DNA of 64,000 bases from Prorocentrum cordatum (lineage: Eukaryota > Sar > Dinophyceae > Prorocentrales > Prorocentraceae), in NCBI GenBank assembly GCA_963575745.1, contig CAUYUJ010019597.1, positions 1-64,000 of the forward strand, read 5' to 3'. Shown here piece by piece: positions 54,247 to 63,955 of this stretch (positions are counted from its first letter, which is position 1; every line of letters begins with the position of its first letter). The translations under genes and the position numbers were made by a program. The notes under the pieces were generated by a model. That model made no database searches and was not told the DNA's origin. It saw only the letters and a list, made by a program, of their open reading frames with translations.

Positions 54247-54426
54247 CTCCTCCTCCTCCTCCTCCTCCGTGAGTTGTCACATGCGCACGAAAACATGCCT
54301 TGTCCATTTACCACCTTGCAACGAGCATGTACATGCTCATTCGGGGCAACGGCACTGATGTCTGCATCATGTAATATGGCCCTCTCTCCTCCCCCAGCAC
54401 AACGCTACAACAAGTGAACACAAAAC

Positions 54427-54557
54427 GGGTTTCCTTGATCCAACCCATCAAGAGTTTCTGCTTCGCCAATGTCTTGGTCCCGTCCTTCCGCTTCTCCGCC
54501 TGGCTTGCCAAATCAGCCGCCCCGTTGGTAGCTAGATCACGCATGTCACGCACCTGC
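54427..54557 (-). CDS. Gene B exon, 131 nt
   Basis: Acceptor TTCTGCAAG| and donor ACCC|GTTTTGTG. Reads QVRDMRDLATNGAADLASQA then EKRKDGTKTLAKQKLLMGWI. Phase 1 at its end fits the 2-nt start of the next exon at 54246. A 180-nt intron separates them. Confidence 0.7.
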
Positions 54558-54714
54558 CTTGCAGAATGACAGCCGCCAGCTTGGACGAGAGGGCGCTGCA
54601 TACCAAATGGACATGCACGTTGCAACCGCCATCCCTAAACACCTACCCTGGCGTCACGCCGAAACAGCCTTACATTCGCGGGCATAATCAACAGAACCGC
54701 TCGGTGCACATGCA

Positions 54715-55365
54715 TTCGTTGGGAGGGGCATCGAAACGTGTGAGGGGTGTGCCGAAATTTACCCGAGTGCGCATGCAGACGTTGTCATTGGGGCATTCGG
54801 TGGAGCTCCATGACGGCCCACGAAAAGTGTGAGGGGTGCACCGAAATGGACCCGATCACGTACGTTGGCCCTTCGAATGGGGCCTTCGGTGGGGTTCCCT
54901 ATGGGGCCGCGAAGGGTGTGAGAGGCATGCCGAAATGGGACGAGAACGCATGCGGGCCTTGCCACTGGTCTCTTCGGTGGAGCCCCCTAAGGGGCGACGA
55001 ACCGTGCGGGGGGTGTGCCGAATGGGACCCGAGTGCGCATGCGGGCTGTGCCATTGCGGCCTTCGGTGGGGTCCCCATAAGGGGTCGCGCAACGCGTGGG
55101 GTGCGCGTGCTGACATGAACCCAAGCGTGCATGCGGGCCTTGCCACTTGGGCCTTCGGTGGGGCCCGTATGGGGCCACGAAGCGTGTGAGGGGTGTGCCG
55201 AAATGGACCCGAGCACGCATGCGGGCCCTGCCATTGGGGCTTTCGGTGGAGCCCCCTCGGGCCACGAAACGCGTGCGGGGTGTGCTGAAATTTAACATGG
55301 TACGCAACTGGTCCTTGTCACTTGGGCTTTCGGTGGAGCTCCCGACGGGGCCGCGAAGACCGCGG
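54715..55365. repeat. 89-bp satellite, array 2 (8 units), within a gene B intron
   Basis: CGAAACGTGTGAGGGGTGTG-type motifs recur at 54732, 54821, 54910, 54998, 55086, 55178, 55265 and 55353. Clearly the same family as 8775-9905 but more diverged; no unit has GGCGGCGCCGCC. It lies between exons at 54557 and 55773. Confidence 0.92.
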
Positions 55366-55643
55366 GTGAGGAAGAGGAAGGAGGGGGGGCAGGGGGAGGA
55401 GGAGCGGAAGAGATGCGCGGCGCTGCCAATTCAAACTGAGGACCCACCTCACAGGAGGCTTGGGAAGAAGGACCCAACCCACTGGAGGGTTGGGAAAGAG
55501 GAGGGAAGACAACGAGGGGGATAAGGATGATGAGGAGCATGGAGGGAGTGAAGGAGACGCGCGGCGCCGCGAACCCAAAACGAGAACCCAACAAACATGA
55601 GCATTGGGGAAAACAACAGAGGCCGAAAGGGCGGCGGAACGGC

Positions 55644-55773
55644 CTCGTCGCGCGCATCCTGGGCCTGCGACTCGTGGGCACGAGCCGCGGTGAACTGCCC
55701 GTAGAGGCGCGCGATCTCGTTCTTCGAGAAGAGGCCTCTAAGCTGGGCCGAGTCCGTCTCGTCGCCCTTCTCC
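55644..55773 (-). CDS. Gene B exon
   Basis: Acceptor ATTGCTACAG| then EKGDETDSAQLRGLFSKNEI, ARLYGQFTAARAHESQAQDA and RDE. The donor is not certain (possibly AG|GC near 55643), and no phase-compatible join to 54557 was found, so another exon may lie between. Function unknown. Confidence 0.65.
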
Positions 55774-56019
55774 CTGTAGCAATATTTATTGTCACAGCAC
55801 AAAAGCACTAAAGAACGAGAGTGCCTTGAAACCCTTGCCCCCCACTTGTGCCTTGCCCTCGCCTCAGCTCGCGATCCGCACGCAACTGGGCCAACGAATG
55901 GGCCAGTTGGACAACGAATGGGCCAGGTGAGCGAATGGACAACGAATGGGCCAGGTGAGGTGTCGAGGAAAACAAGCAAAGAATGAGCGGGTGGCGAATG
56001 AGCCAGCATGCAAACAACA

Positions 56020-56130
56020 AAAAACATCGATCCTGAAGAGCTGCGCCCGCGCATTGAAGTCCTTGCCCTCCGCCGGCGCGAGGACCTTGGCACGTGCAAT
56101 CCCGTGGGCGAGTTTGAATGGCGAGCGGGA
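56020..56130 (-). CDS. Gene B possible exon
   Basis: Frame FKLAHGIARAKVLAPAEGKD then FNARAQLFRI. Boundaries are not resolved; the same frame is open upstream to 56271. Confidence 0.45.
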
Positions 56131-56233
56131 CGGGGGGGGGGGGTGATCCGATGAGCGCGGGCATCTTTCCGACATGGGCACAGGCATTTGGACAGATGCT
56201 GGCGCCAATTGAAACTTTGGCACATGCATTGTT

Positions 56234-56368
56234 TCAAGCACCAACTGTCCCTTTGGCATCATGAGGCACAATTGCCGCGCTGCCCGACGCCTTGCTGTTG
56301 GACGCCTTCTCCTTCGCCTTCTTGATCGTCTTCATCCCCGCGGCAAAGAAGGCGGGCTTCTTGGATGG
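56234..56368 (-). CDS. Gene B Lys-rich exon
   Basis: Acceptor GGCTCACAG| then PSKKPAFFAAGMKTIKKAKE, KASNSKASGSAAIVPHDAKG and a TGA (56236-56234). An overlapping frame (KGQLVLETMHVPKFQLAPAS) continues downstream, so a splice or a frameshift probably occurs before the stop. Confidence 0.5.
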   Translation of the reverse strand, partial: PSKKPAFFAAGMKTIKKAKEKASNSKASGSAAIVPHDAKGTVGA

Positions 56369-56379
56369 CTGTGAGCCGT

Positions 56380-56580
56380 CATGCATTGCAATCGCTGGAC
56401 ACATGGACACATTACAATCGTTGGACACATTGCATTGCATTGCATAGACAACGAGACACACGGACACATGGAACGCACACCCAGACACACAGAGCATACA
56501 CCTAGCCACATAGAAAGCACCTGCGCACACCACATAGACACATTGAAACTACACCTGGACACATAGACAGAATGCAAGTC
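56380..56580. repeat. Degenerate CATTG/GGACACAT short repeats
   Basis: GGACACATTG and AGACACA(T/C) units in a probable intron. Confidence 0.6.
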
Positions 56581-56589
56581 AGCAACACG

Positions 56590-56722
56590 TAGAAATATAC
56601 ATCCTCACTGACAGTTTCGGCGCACATGACTGGAATAAAAATGTGGGATCCTTCCCCATGGTGCTGAAGATGTCGCAGCCGTCGGTCAGCCGCGCGAGCC
56701 GTAGTGGATACGATCTCCGAAA
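56590..56722 (-). CDS. Gene B possible upstream exon
   Basis: One frame reads ARLTDGCDIFSTMGKDPTFL then FQSCAPKLSV, protein-like but without resolved splice sites. Confidence 0.35.
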
Positions 56723-56989
56723 TGACAGATTGTCCCTGATACAATCTGAGATACAAACAGCATAATACTGACAGGTGTTTGATTATACTTTTGGTGATTG
56801 ATCAGGCATGTTTTAGTGATCGAACGTACTCTAGTGTTGACTATTCCTACTGCAGTGATTGAACAGACTTCGGTCATGTCCCGTGCACACTGCTTACATA
56901 AACATGCAAATGCTAGTAATGTGTGTTGTAATTTGATGTCTGTTGTACTACGCAGGCACGGTGTCCAATACATTGAAAGTGTGTTGATC

Positions 56990-57150
56990 TGACGTTGGTC
57001 TGACGTTGGACCAACGTCAGATCCATATCTGACGTTGGTCTGACGTTGGTCTGACGTTAGACCGAAATGTCTGACGTCAGGCTAACGTCAGACCAACGTC
57101 AGATGCCAGTCTGACGTTGGTCTGACGTTAGACCAACGTCAGATCAGCAC
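56990..57150. repeat. Cluster of direct and inverted TCTGACGTTGG repeats
   Basis: About eight TCTGACGTTGG/TCTGACGTTAG units alternate with about six CCAACGTCAGA inverses in 160 bp, giving several nested hairpins. The flanks are AT-rich (56730-57450). Confidence 0.92.
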
Positions 57151-57725
57151 AGTTTACAGTATAATACACTCACACATAAATTGCACCGATGTATGGTACA
57201 CATACCTATAAAACCACGATTAGTTAAGTGATATGGGGCAACTTTCGTACTTACTTACGATTGCACATGGGCATGATCCACGACTGTTCGTATCTAATCA
57301 AATCGACTCGTACCTAATTAGGTAGACCACCCGTGCGCAACTGTTATCACTTAGACTTGTTTGTATATACTCAGGAGGCCTCGTGGGATATATGGCACGT
57401 GAGCCACGCTACTCCCATGCGTGATATAACATGACCTCTTTGGATACATGCCACATGTTTTATCGTCCTCCTGTCGAGGACCACGCAACCTCCATGCTCT
57501 GACTTCGATGCAATCATGCCATGTTCAGGGACCACGAAAGGCGAATACGTCGAGCACCCGTCCACGGCGGTCATCCCCGAACGCCGCGGCGCTCAACGAT
57601 AGTGCGCTGCTCATGCAGCAAACGTGCTGGCCACATCACGGGATTCCCACCATCCATCCAGCAATCATTCCTTGCTCTTCCTGTTCTCGTGCCTCCTTCC
57701 TTGGCTCATGCTTCCATGACGCAAC
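57151..57725. other. AT-rich spacer between gene A and gene B
   Basis: Lower GC than anywhere else in the window. No exon recognised. It probably holds the 3' end of gene A and the start region of gene B. Confidence 0.45.
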
Positions 57726-58013
57726 TTATTTGAGCTGCTTAGCCCTCCAGCTCTTCGCCTGCTCCTTTGAAAATGTATGCTGGCAGGCGAGGCGCATGAG
57801 ACGCGATATCAAAGCTGCGCGATCCTCCGTCTGCGGCTTCCTAATCTCGAGGAAGAGCGTCCGCTTCGACGAGCCTGGCACCTTAGAACATATATAGGAC
57901 TTGTCTTTCGCGTAGCAGGCGTACATGGGCCCCAGGGTGGGGTGCTCGTTGAAGCGAACGAGCTTGGGGTCAGCGTTCACCGTCTTCGTGGCCTTGGGCT
58001 TCTTGACTTCGGC
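57726..58013 (-). CDS. Gene A exon 5 (last)
   Basis: Acceptor CATATCTCCAG| in phase 0, then AEVKKPKATKTVNADPKLVR, MYACYAKDKSYICSK, TLFLEIRKPQTEDRAALISR, and the end WRAKQLK with TAA (57728-57726). 95 residues. The C-terminal half is helical and basic, with two Cys in the YACYAKDKSYIC segment. No named family recognised. Confidence 0.72.
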   Translation of the reverse strand, partial: AEVKKPKATKTVNADPKLVRFNEHPTLGPMYACYAKDKSYICSKVPGSSKRTLFLEIRKPQTEDRAALISRLMRLACQHTFSKEQAKSWRAKQLK

Positions 58014-58223
58014 CTGGAGATATGCGCATGTTATATGTCATGTATGTGCTGGTGCTTTCATATATCGCCATGTAACCATGTCCGCATCTGCGAGAATGCT
58101 GCCATGTCCGTGCATACGGGTGGTCTCCGTCACACACGCACGCACACAACCGTTATGTACTCCCCGTGCCATTGCCCATCTTTCCTCCGCCCTCGCATCC
58201 TCATATGACCGCCTAACTCACAC

Positions 58224-58517
58224 CCCTGCTCCCTCCCCCGCAACTGCGTCCTGGGATATCTCCTCCGTGCCCCCTCCATTCACATTCGATAGTAAAAACT
58301 GCGCATCCTTCAAATGATGCTTGTATGCAGGGACGGGCTTCGCCTTCTTCGCGGCCGTAAGCAACTTCTCATCGTCCTCGTCTGAAGCAACGGGCGGGCA
58401 GGGAGTGCATGGCGTCGTCGAGCGGGGCGTGCGAGGAGTGCGGGGCGTACAGGGCGTGCAGGGCGCACGAGGCGAAGAACTCGTCGAACTGCTGTTCTTG
58501 ATGGCGATCGCCAGGGC
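58224..58517 (-). CDS. Gene A exon 4
   Basis: Acceptor CCGCCCGCCAG| and donor GCAGGG|GTGTGAGT; 294 nt, phase 0 at both ends. ALAIAIKNSSST, then a Cys-Thr-Pro repeat (PCTPCTPRTPRTPR), then acidic SDEDDEKLLTAAKKAKPVPA and YKHHLKDAQFLLSN. An alternative GT after LLSN (AAT|GTGAAT) is also in phase 0. Confidence 0.72.
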
Positions 58518-58956
58518 CTGGCGGGCGGACAGAGGCGATGGCAATACGGTGATGACAAAAAAAACACTGACCGTATCACAGGAGGTGCCCGTATCCCCCA
58601 GCATCCTCACACCTCTTCCCCACCCACCCCTTGCTCTCCATGCCGTACTCCCCAGCCATTACTCCCTGTCCCGTACCCCCCATCCCTCTCTCCTCCCACC
58701 CGCAGCGCAGGGGGGCACAATTGCCGACGAGGGTTAACACCATCACGGGCGCACATGAATTGATTTAGAGGAATCGGGGACGGTGCTTCAGTGCTCCAGT
58801 CGCCGTCGGAGGGTGCGACCGCAGACGGGGCCGAAGAATGGACCGAAGGTGGCGGACAGTAGCGCAGCGGTAAGGTTAGAGGAGGGACCCGAACACCGAT
58901 GTTGACTTGTTAATACGCCCCAGCATTGCAGTCTGCGAACTGCTCCCGCAACTTAC

Positions 58957-59011
58957 CTTGGCGAAGAACCCAGCCCTTCTTCCGCGCGTGGGGCGCGCCA
59001 ACAATACCGCT
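58957..59011 (-). CDS. Gene A exon 3 (short)
   Basis: Ends at a consensus donor GCCAAG|GTAAGT (intron from 58956). The frame that joins exon 4 in phase reads VLLARPTRGRRAGFFAK. The upstream acceptor is not fixed. Confidence 0.5.
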
Positions 59012-59039
59012 CGATGCGCAAGATCTCGATGGCGCGGAG

Positions 59040-60020
59040 TGGCGTCGACACGTGTGTGTGCGTGTGTGCGTGTGTGTGCGTGTGTGTGCGTCTGGGCGGC
59101 GTAAACCATTTGAATCAGTTTGGCGAGCAAGATCGCCATTTGAATAAGCCTGAGCGCCACCGAAGAAGATATTCACAACTGCGGTGTTCACAATTGCACA
59201 ACTGCGGTGTTCACAATGACGACGATGATGATGGTGATGAGGATGGTGGTGAAGAGGATTGTGAACGATACATATGAGGAGCTGGGCCAATCAATCTTCC
59301 AAGTGGGCCACACGGCTCTGGAGGATGAGGGGGGGGGGGGGGGGGGGGGGGGCGGGCGTACATGGACCAGGGAGGGCGGGATGATGATGATGATGATGAC
59401 GATGATGATGATGCTGATGATGATGGCGAGGAGGATGATGAGGACCTGGAGCAGGAAACAGACTATGATGAGGACTAGTAAGTCTTGCGACGGTGCATAG
59501 ACCTATGATGCATGATGGTGGTCTGATGTCCAGTAATATAGATGTTATTGTTGTCATTCTTTTTGTTGCGATTGCTGTCACTGGTATTGCTGTCGCTGTT
59601 ATTGTTGTCACGGTTATTGCTGTCACTGGCATTGGTAGAGGTGTCATTGTTGTCTTTGGTGTGCGAGCGTTGATTTTCTCGTTTTGCGAAAGCAAGGCCG
59701 CGAGTCGAACTCTCACGCGGCGGTCTCGCCACGCTGGCAAACGTTGCATGCTGCGCGCAAGCAGTCAGCCCCGCGACTGCGCTGCTGCCGACGGAGCACT
59801 GGACGCACTTCGCATGATGTCAAATCTCGCCTCGCCCGCCGCCTCCTCATCCGCCTTCCTATCCCTCGCCCGCCCTCCTAACCCTCATCCGCGCTATGGA
59901 TTCTCCCTTCTTACTCGCTCTCCTCCTCCTTCACATGCAATGCGCCGCGCCGTGGCACCCAAATTAACTTGAACGAAACGGGATTGCTTCGACGCTGCCG
60001 ACTAATGAACCTATTCTCGC
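59040..60020. repeat. Intron 2 of gene A with GTGTGC, GAT and TGTCACTG repeats and G24
   Basis: GTGTGTGC (59045-59095), GATGAT (59215-59275 and 59380-59475), G24 (59329-59352), and ATTGCTGTCACTGGT-like units (59540-59665). No exon recognised from 59500 to 60020. Confidence 0.75.
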
Positions 60021-60026
60021 CCACTA

Positions 60027-60624
60027 CGGGCGCGGCATCCTAATCCTGCGGCCGAGTTCGTACAGCGCCGTCTCAGAGAGATCGTAGGACTCATAGGCAC
60101 GCACCGCGGTAGAAGGCGCGCACGCAAGGGTAGTGGGGGCAGAGCGGATCGGATCGAAGACAGCCGCTGCCCAGCAGGGACGCGCGCGAGGGGTCACGCC
60201 CCCAGACGGTGTAGGAGATGCTCCCTCAGACGGCGCGGGGGTCGCTCCCTCAGGAGCTGCTGCCTCAGACGGCGTAGGAGATGCTCCCTCAGGAGCTGCT
60301 GCCTCAGACGGCGTAAAAGGTGCTGCCATCGACGATGTCGGAGCTGCTGGCATAGACGGCGCAAGAGGTGCTGCCCTCGACGACGTAGGAGCTGCTGTCA
60401 TAGACGGTGTAGGAGATGCTGCCATAGACGGTGCAGGAGCTGCTGCCTCAGGCGATGAATACGGGGATCCAATGCTGCTGCTCTTGCTGGTGATGCGGCA
60501 GCGCTTGGATGCAGGCGTGTCGGGTGCGACCTCCACGTCGGCCTCGTCGGCGGGCGTTTTCTGCGCGGCCTTGCTGGCGGCGCGCTCGGAGAGGAGGGCC
60601 CTCGCGGCCTCGCCACCTCGAGCC
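60027..60624 (-). CDS. Gene A exon 2, Pro/Ala/Ser repeat
   Basis: Acceptor CCTCTCCCATCAG| at 60625. The frame reads ARGGEAARALLSERAASKAA, ADEADVEVAPDTPASKRCRI (a possible nuclear-localisation patch SKRCRITSK), then 13-16-residue repeats of the type AAPEGASPTPSE (about 60190-60460), ending YESYDLSETALYELGRR before TAG at 60026. The donor is not resolved. Low-complexity linker, probably disordered. Confidence 0.6.
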
Positions 60625-61073
60625 CTGATGGGAGAGGAGGGGCAGGGGAAAGGGTGAACAGATATAGAGGTGCGAACAGAAAGCGACTGAGGGGGAAGGC
60701 GAGACATATACGCATACGCACACATATTTATACACATGTACATGTTCACATTTTTTTATGTTTGTGTACACTTCTATGCCGATAAAGAAGGATATACGAG
60801 ATCTAGGTGTGCATCCAATTACCGATGGACAGAAGTGCGATCATGAGTACAATTTGGGGGGTGAATATAAGGACTATGGGGATACATCTATCTATAACTA
60901 CATATGTACACATCCTGGATATAATCATCCTTCATCGAAGTCTCCTCATCGACCACCTCCGCGGTCGAGGATGAGACTTCGATTCATCAGTCTCCTCCTC
61001 GGCCACGGGGCGGTTGAGGAGGAGACTGAGTACTTGAAGGAGGAGGGCGAGGAGGAGAAGGAGGAGGGGGAGC
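60625..61073 (-). other. Gene A intron 1 (GC-AG) with twin hairpins
   Basis: The donor GCCAG|GCTCCC and acceptor CATCAG| give the only in-phase join of exons 1 and 2 that I found. The intron holds two adjacent hairpins (60937-60992 and 61000-61045). Confidence 0.55.
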
Positions 61074-61933
61074 CTGGCCGAGGCCTCGAAATATGCTCTA
61101 ATGCCACCAGGGGGTGACACGTCCTCGAAGGCTGCCTTCACCGCGTTCGCCACGTCGGCCACGAAATTGTCCGTAGACTTGTACACGGGGTAGGTCGTCG
61201 ATGAGGGGGTGTCACCCGACAGGCTCTTGATGTGGATCGTGCTGCTGAATATGTCCATCCTCAGCTGGCCGTTCTTCGCGGCGGGGATCGACACAGAGAT
61301 CTTCTGTTTGAGCGCCAGCTTGCTCAAGGCAACGTAGTAGTGGTTCTTCTGGGCGTAGCTGACTGGCCTATAGGCCCATGCTTGGTGACCGCCGCGCAGC
61401 CACACGATCGCGCCGATGGTGGCCAAGCGCTGGATCCGGATGTTCTCCTTGACGACCTTGGGAGGCTCCGTGTTGCCCAGGGGGAGGTTCGCGCTGCGCT
61501 CGAAGCCAACCTGGTCCCAAGGCATCCACGCGTCCTCAGGGAGCTCGAACCAAGCGAAGCCCCCCCTCCGCAGGCGCAAGCTGAGCCCCATCAGGCGCTG
61601 GTAGCCGCACTCCTCCGTGACGTCCCACTCGTGCGTGAGGGTCTCGGCGCGCGTCAAAGAGGGCCCGCTGGTGGCCTCGCAGTGCGTTGCCAAGGCCCAC
61701 TGCGAATCGTTCACGAACTCGATCAGGGCCAAGTTTGTCATGCAGGGCCCGCGGGTGGTCTCGAAGAGCGATGGGAGGCGCGGCATCGCGAACTCCACGA
61801 ACATCCTCAACACATTGCACGGAGCAAGGCTCTTAAAGAGCGCCCATCGCTCTGGAATGAAGAATTCGCTCGCCAGGGAGTGCAGTTCGGAAGCCGATAC
61901 TGCCAGCGCGACGTGCGCATGCGCCGAGGTCAT
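61074..61933 (-). CDS. Gene A exon 1, conserved N-terminal domain (286 codons)
   Basis: Start ATG at 61933-61931, 31 nt after a relict spliced leader; the frame is open further upstream but only through non-coding-like sequence. Segments: ASEFFIPERWALFKSLAPCN, FVEFAMPRLPSLFETTRGP, LIEFVNDSQWALATHCEAT, CGYQRLMGLSLRLRRGGFAW, FELPEDAWMPWDQVGFERSA, NIRIQRLATIGAIVWLRGG, WAYRPVSYAQKNHYYVALS. I recognise the general pattern of a multicopy dinoflagellate family of unknown function, from memory and with low certainty. Some members carry a Pro-Cys motif where this copy has LPEDAW, which recalls DNA cytosine methylases, so this copy may have lost an active site. It is the best coding exon in the window. 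Confidence 0.8.
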
Positions 61934-61964
61934 CCTCGGGACACCTCGACAATAGAATCCCCAC

Positions 61965-61985
61965 CTTAAGCCCAAATGGCCACGG
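61965..61985 (-). other. Relict full-length spliced leader upstream of gene A
   Basis: The minus strand reads CCGTGGCCATTT then GGGCTTAAG, matching the DinoSL at 18 of 21 positions (A to G, T to G, C to T). It is followed after 31 nt by the gene A ATG. The position and orientation are those expected of a retroposed trans-spliced mRNA. Confidence 0.78.
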
Positions 61986-62465
61986 CGGGGGATGAGGTGA
62001 GGGGGGAAAGGCGGAGGAAGGGGGGAATGGGGGAGAGGGGCACAATATGCACCAAGAGAGCCCATGCCAAGGCTCAAACAAAACACAACGCAGGCACAGG
62101 AGAGCTTCAAGATGAAGACCCTCTTGTGCTGTTTTTTGTTATGCCGTTTCCTGGGCTCTTCCAGGCAATTGCGCAGCCCTGCGCGGAGAATGATAAGAGC
62201 CATCGAACCACAGCAATCAAGGGCGAGGACAGAGGGGGAAAGGGTGGAGGCGACGAGGACAATTACGCTACCGAGGAACCCCACATACTTAACTTAAATA
62301 TTGAGTGTTTGATTAAGTTTATAATATATGTGCAATTCTGCGTTCTCAGCCCTCGTCGCGAATGTTCCCCTATGTGTCATCCAACGCCATATTGCTTGAA
62401 CCTCCTCCCTCTTCCTAGCCTTCTATCCCCCGCCGAGGACAGATTCGAGCCAGCCAGCGGCCGCG
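61986..62465. other. Upstream region of gene A
   Basis: No gene recognised. A short AT-rich segment (62285-62340) precedes the 90-bp satellite. Confidence 0.4.
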
Positions 62466-63860
62466 GTGAGGGATCACCCCCTGCGCACCCCCAATGGTGT
62501 CGAGAAAATGCCGCGCCTGCTATGCCCTGGACGACCGTCGTGCATAGCGGCCGCGCTGAGGGACCACCCTCTGCGCACCTCCTGTGGTGTCGAGAAGATG
62601 CCACGCCTGCCACGATCTGCGAGCGTGCCACGGATAGAGGCAGCGCTGAGGGACCACCCTCTGCGCACCCCCTGTGGTGTCGAGAAAGTGCCACTCCTGC
62701 CAAGATCTGCGAGCGTGTCACGGATACAGGCCGCGCTGAGGGACCACCCTCTGCGCACCCCCTGTGGTGTCGAGCAAGTGCCACTCATGCCACGATCTGC
62801 GACCGTGTCACGGATAGAGGCCGCGCTGAGGGACCACCCCCCCTTGCGCACCCCCCGTGGTGTCGAGACAGTGCCACTCCTGCCACGATCTGCGAGCGTG
62901 TCACGGGTAGGGCCGCGCTGAGGGACCACCCTCTGCGCACCCCCTGTGGTGTCGAGACAGTGCCACTCCTGCCAGGATCTGCGAGCGTGTCACGGATACA
63001 GGCCGCGCTGAGGGACCACCCTCTGCGCACCCCCATGTGGTGTCGAGAAAGTGCCACTCTTGCCACGATCTGCGACCGTGTCACGGATAGAGGCCGCTCT
63101 GAGGGACCACCCTCTGCGCACCCCTTGTGGCGTCGAGAAAGTGCCACCCTGCCACGATCTGCGAGCGTGTCACGGATAGCGGCCGCGCTGAGGGACCACC
63201 CTCTGCGCACCCCCTGTGGCGTCGAGAAAGTGCCACTCCTGCCACGATCTGCGAGCGCGCCACGGATATAGAGGCCGCGCTGAGGGACCACCCTCTGCGC
63301 ACCCCTTGTGGTGTCGAGAAAATGCCACGCCTGCCACGATCTGCGAGCGTGTCACGGATAGAAGCGAGGCCGCGCTGAGGGACCACCCTCTGCACGGCCC
63401 CTGTGGTGTCGAGAAAGTGCCATTCCTGCCGCGATCTGCGAGCGTGTCACGGATAGAGGCCGCGCTGAGGGACCACCCTCTGCGCACCCCCTGTGGCGTC
63501 GAGAAAGTGTCGCTCCTGCCGCGATCTGCGGGCGTGTCACGGATACAGGCCGCGCTGAGGGACCACCCCCTGCGCACCCCTTGTGGTGTCGAGACAATGC
63601 CACTCCTGCCACGATCTGCGAGCGCGTCACGGATAGAGGCCGCGCTGAGGGACCACCCTCTGCGCACCCCCTGCGGCTTCGAGAAAATGCAACTCCTGCC
63701 GCGATCTGCGAGCGTGTCGCGGATAGAGGCAGCGCTGAGGGACCACCTCTGCGCACCCCCTGCGGTGTCGAGACAGTGCCGCGCCTGCCACGATCTGCGA
63801 GCGTGTCACGGATAGAGGCCGCGCTGAGGGACCACCCTCTGCGCACCCCCACCCCCTGTG
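62466..63860. repeat. 90-bp satellite, about 16 units
   Basis: GAGGGACCACCCTCTGCGCA recurs near 62558, 62648, 62738, 62828, 62919, 63008, 63099, 63188, 63282, 63377, 63467, 63557, 63647, 63737 and 63827, with a first unit at 62468. Because the period is close to 90, 30-residue repeats are open in several frames on both strands (for example GPPSAHPLWCRESATPATIC and RRGWSLSAASIRDTLADRGR). No start, codon bias or domain supports a real gene. Confidence 0.95.
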
Positions 63861-63874
63861 GCGTCGAAGGAATG

Positions 63875-63955
63875 CCCTGTGTGGTATGCTGTGCTGTGCT
63901 GTGCTGTGCTGTGCTGCTGTGCGGTGCCGCGCCGCGCCGTGCCGCGCTGCGCCGT
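63875..63955. repeat. (GCTGT)n and GCCGC short repeats
   Basis: TGTGCTGTGCTGTGCTG pentanucleotides grading into GCCGCGCCG. Confidence 0.88.

Noticed and set aside
57448-57897. Plus-strand open frame opposite gene A exon 5
   Set aside because: A shadow of the minus-strand exon; its codon-position pattern fits the minus strand.
59690-59760. tRNA-like minus-strand segment with GAGAGTTCGACTCGCGG
   Set aside because: It has a T-arm-like stem, but no matching 5' acceptor strand, no box A at the right distance and no anticodon arm.
62466-63860. A CRISPR-like look: regularly spaced repeats
   Set aside because: The whole 90-bp unit is conserved, with no unique spacers, in a eukaryotic genome.
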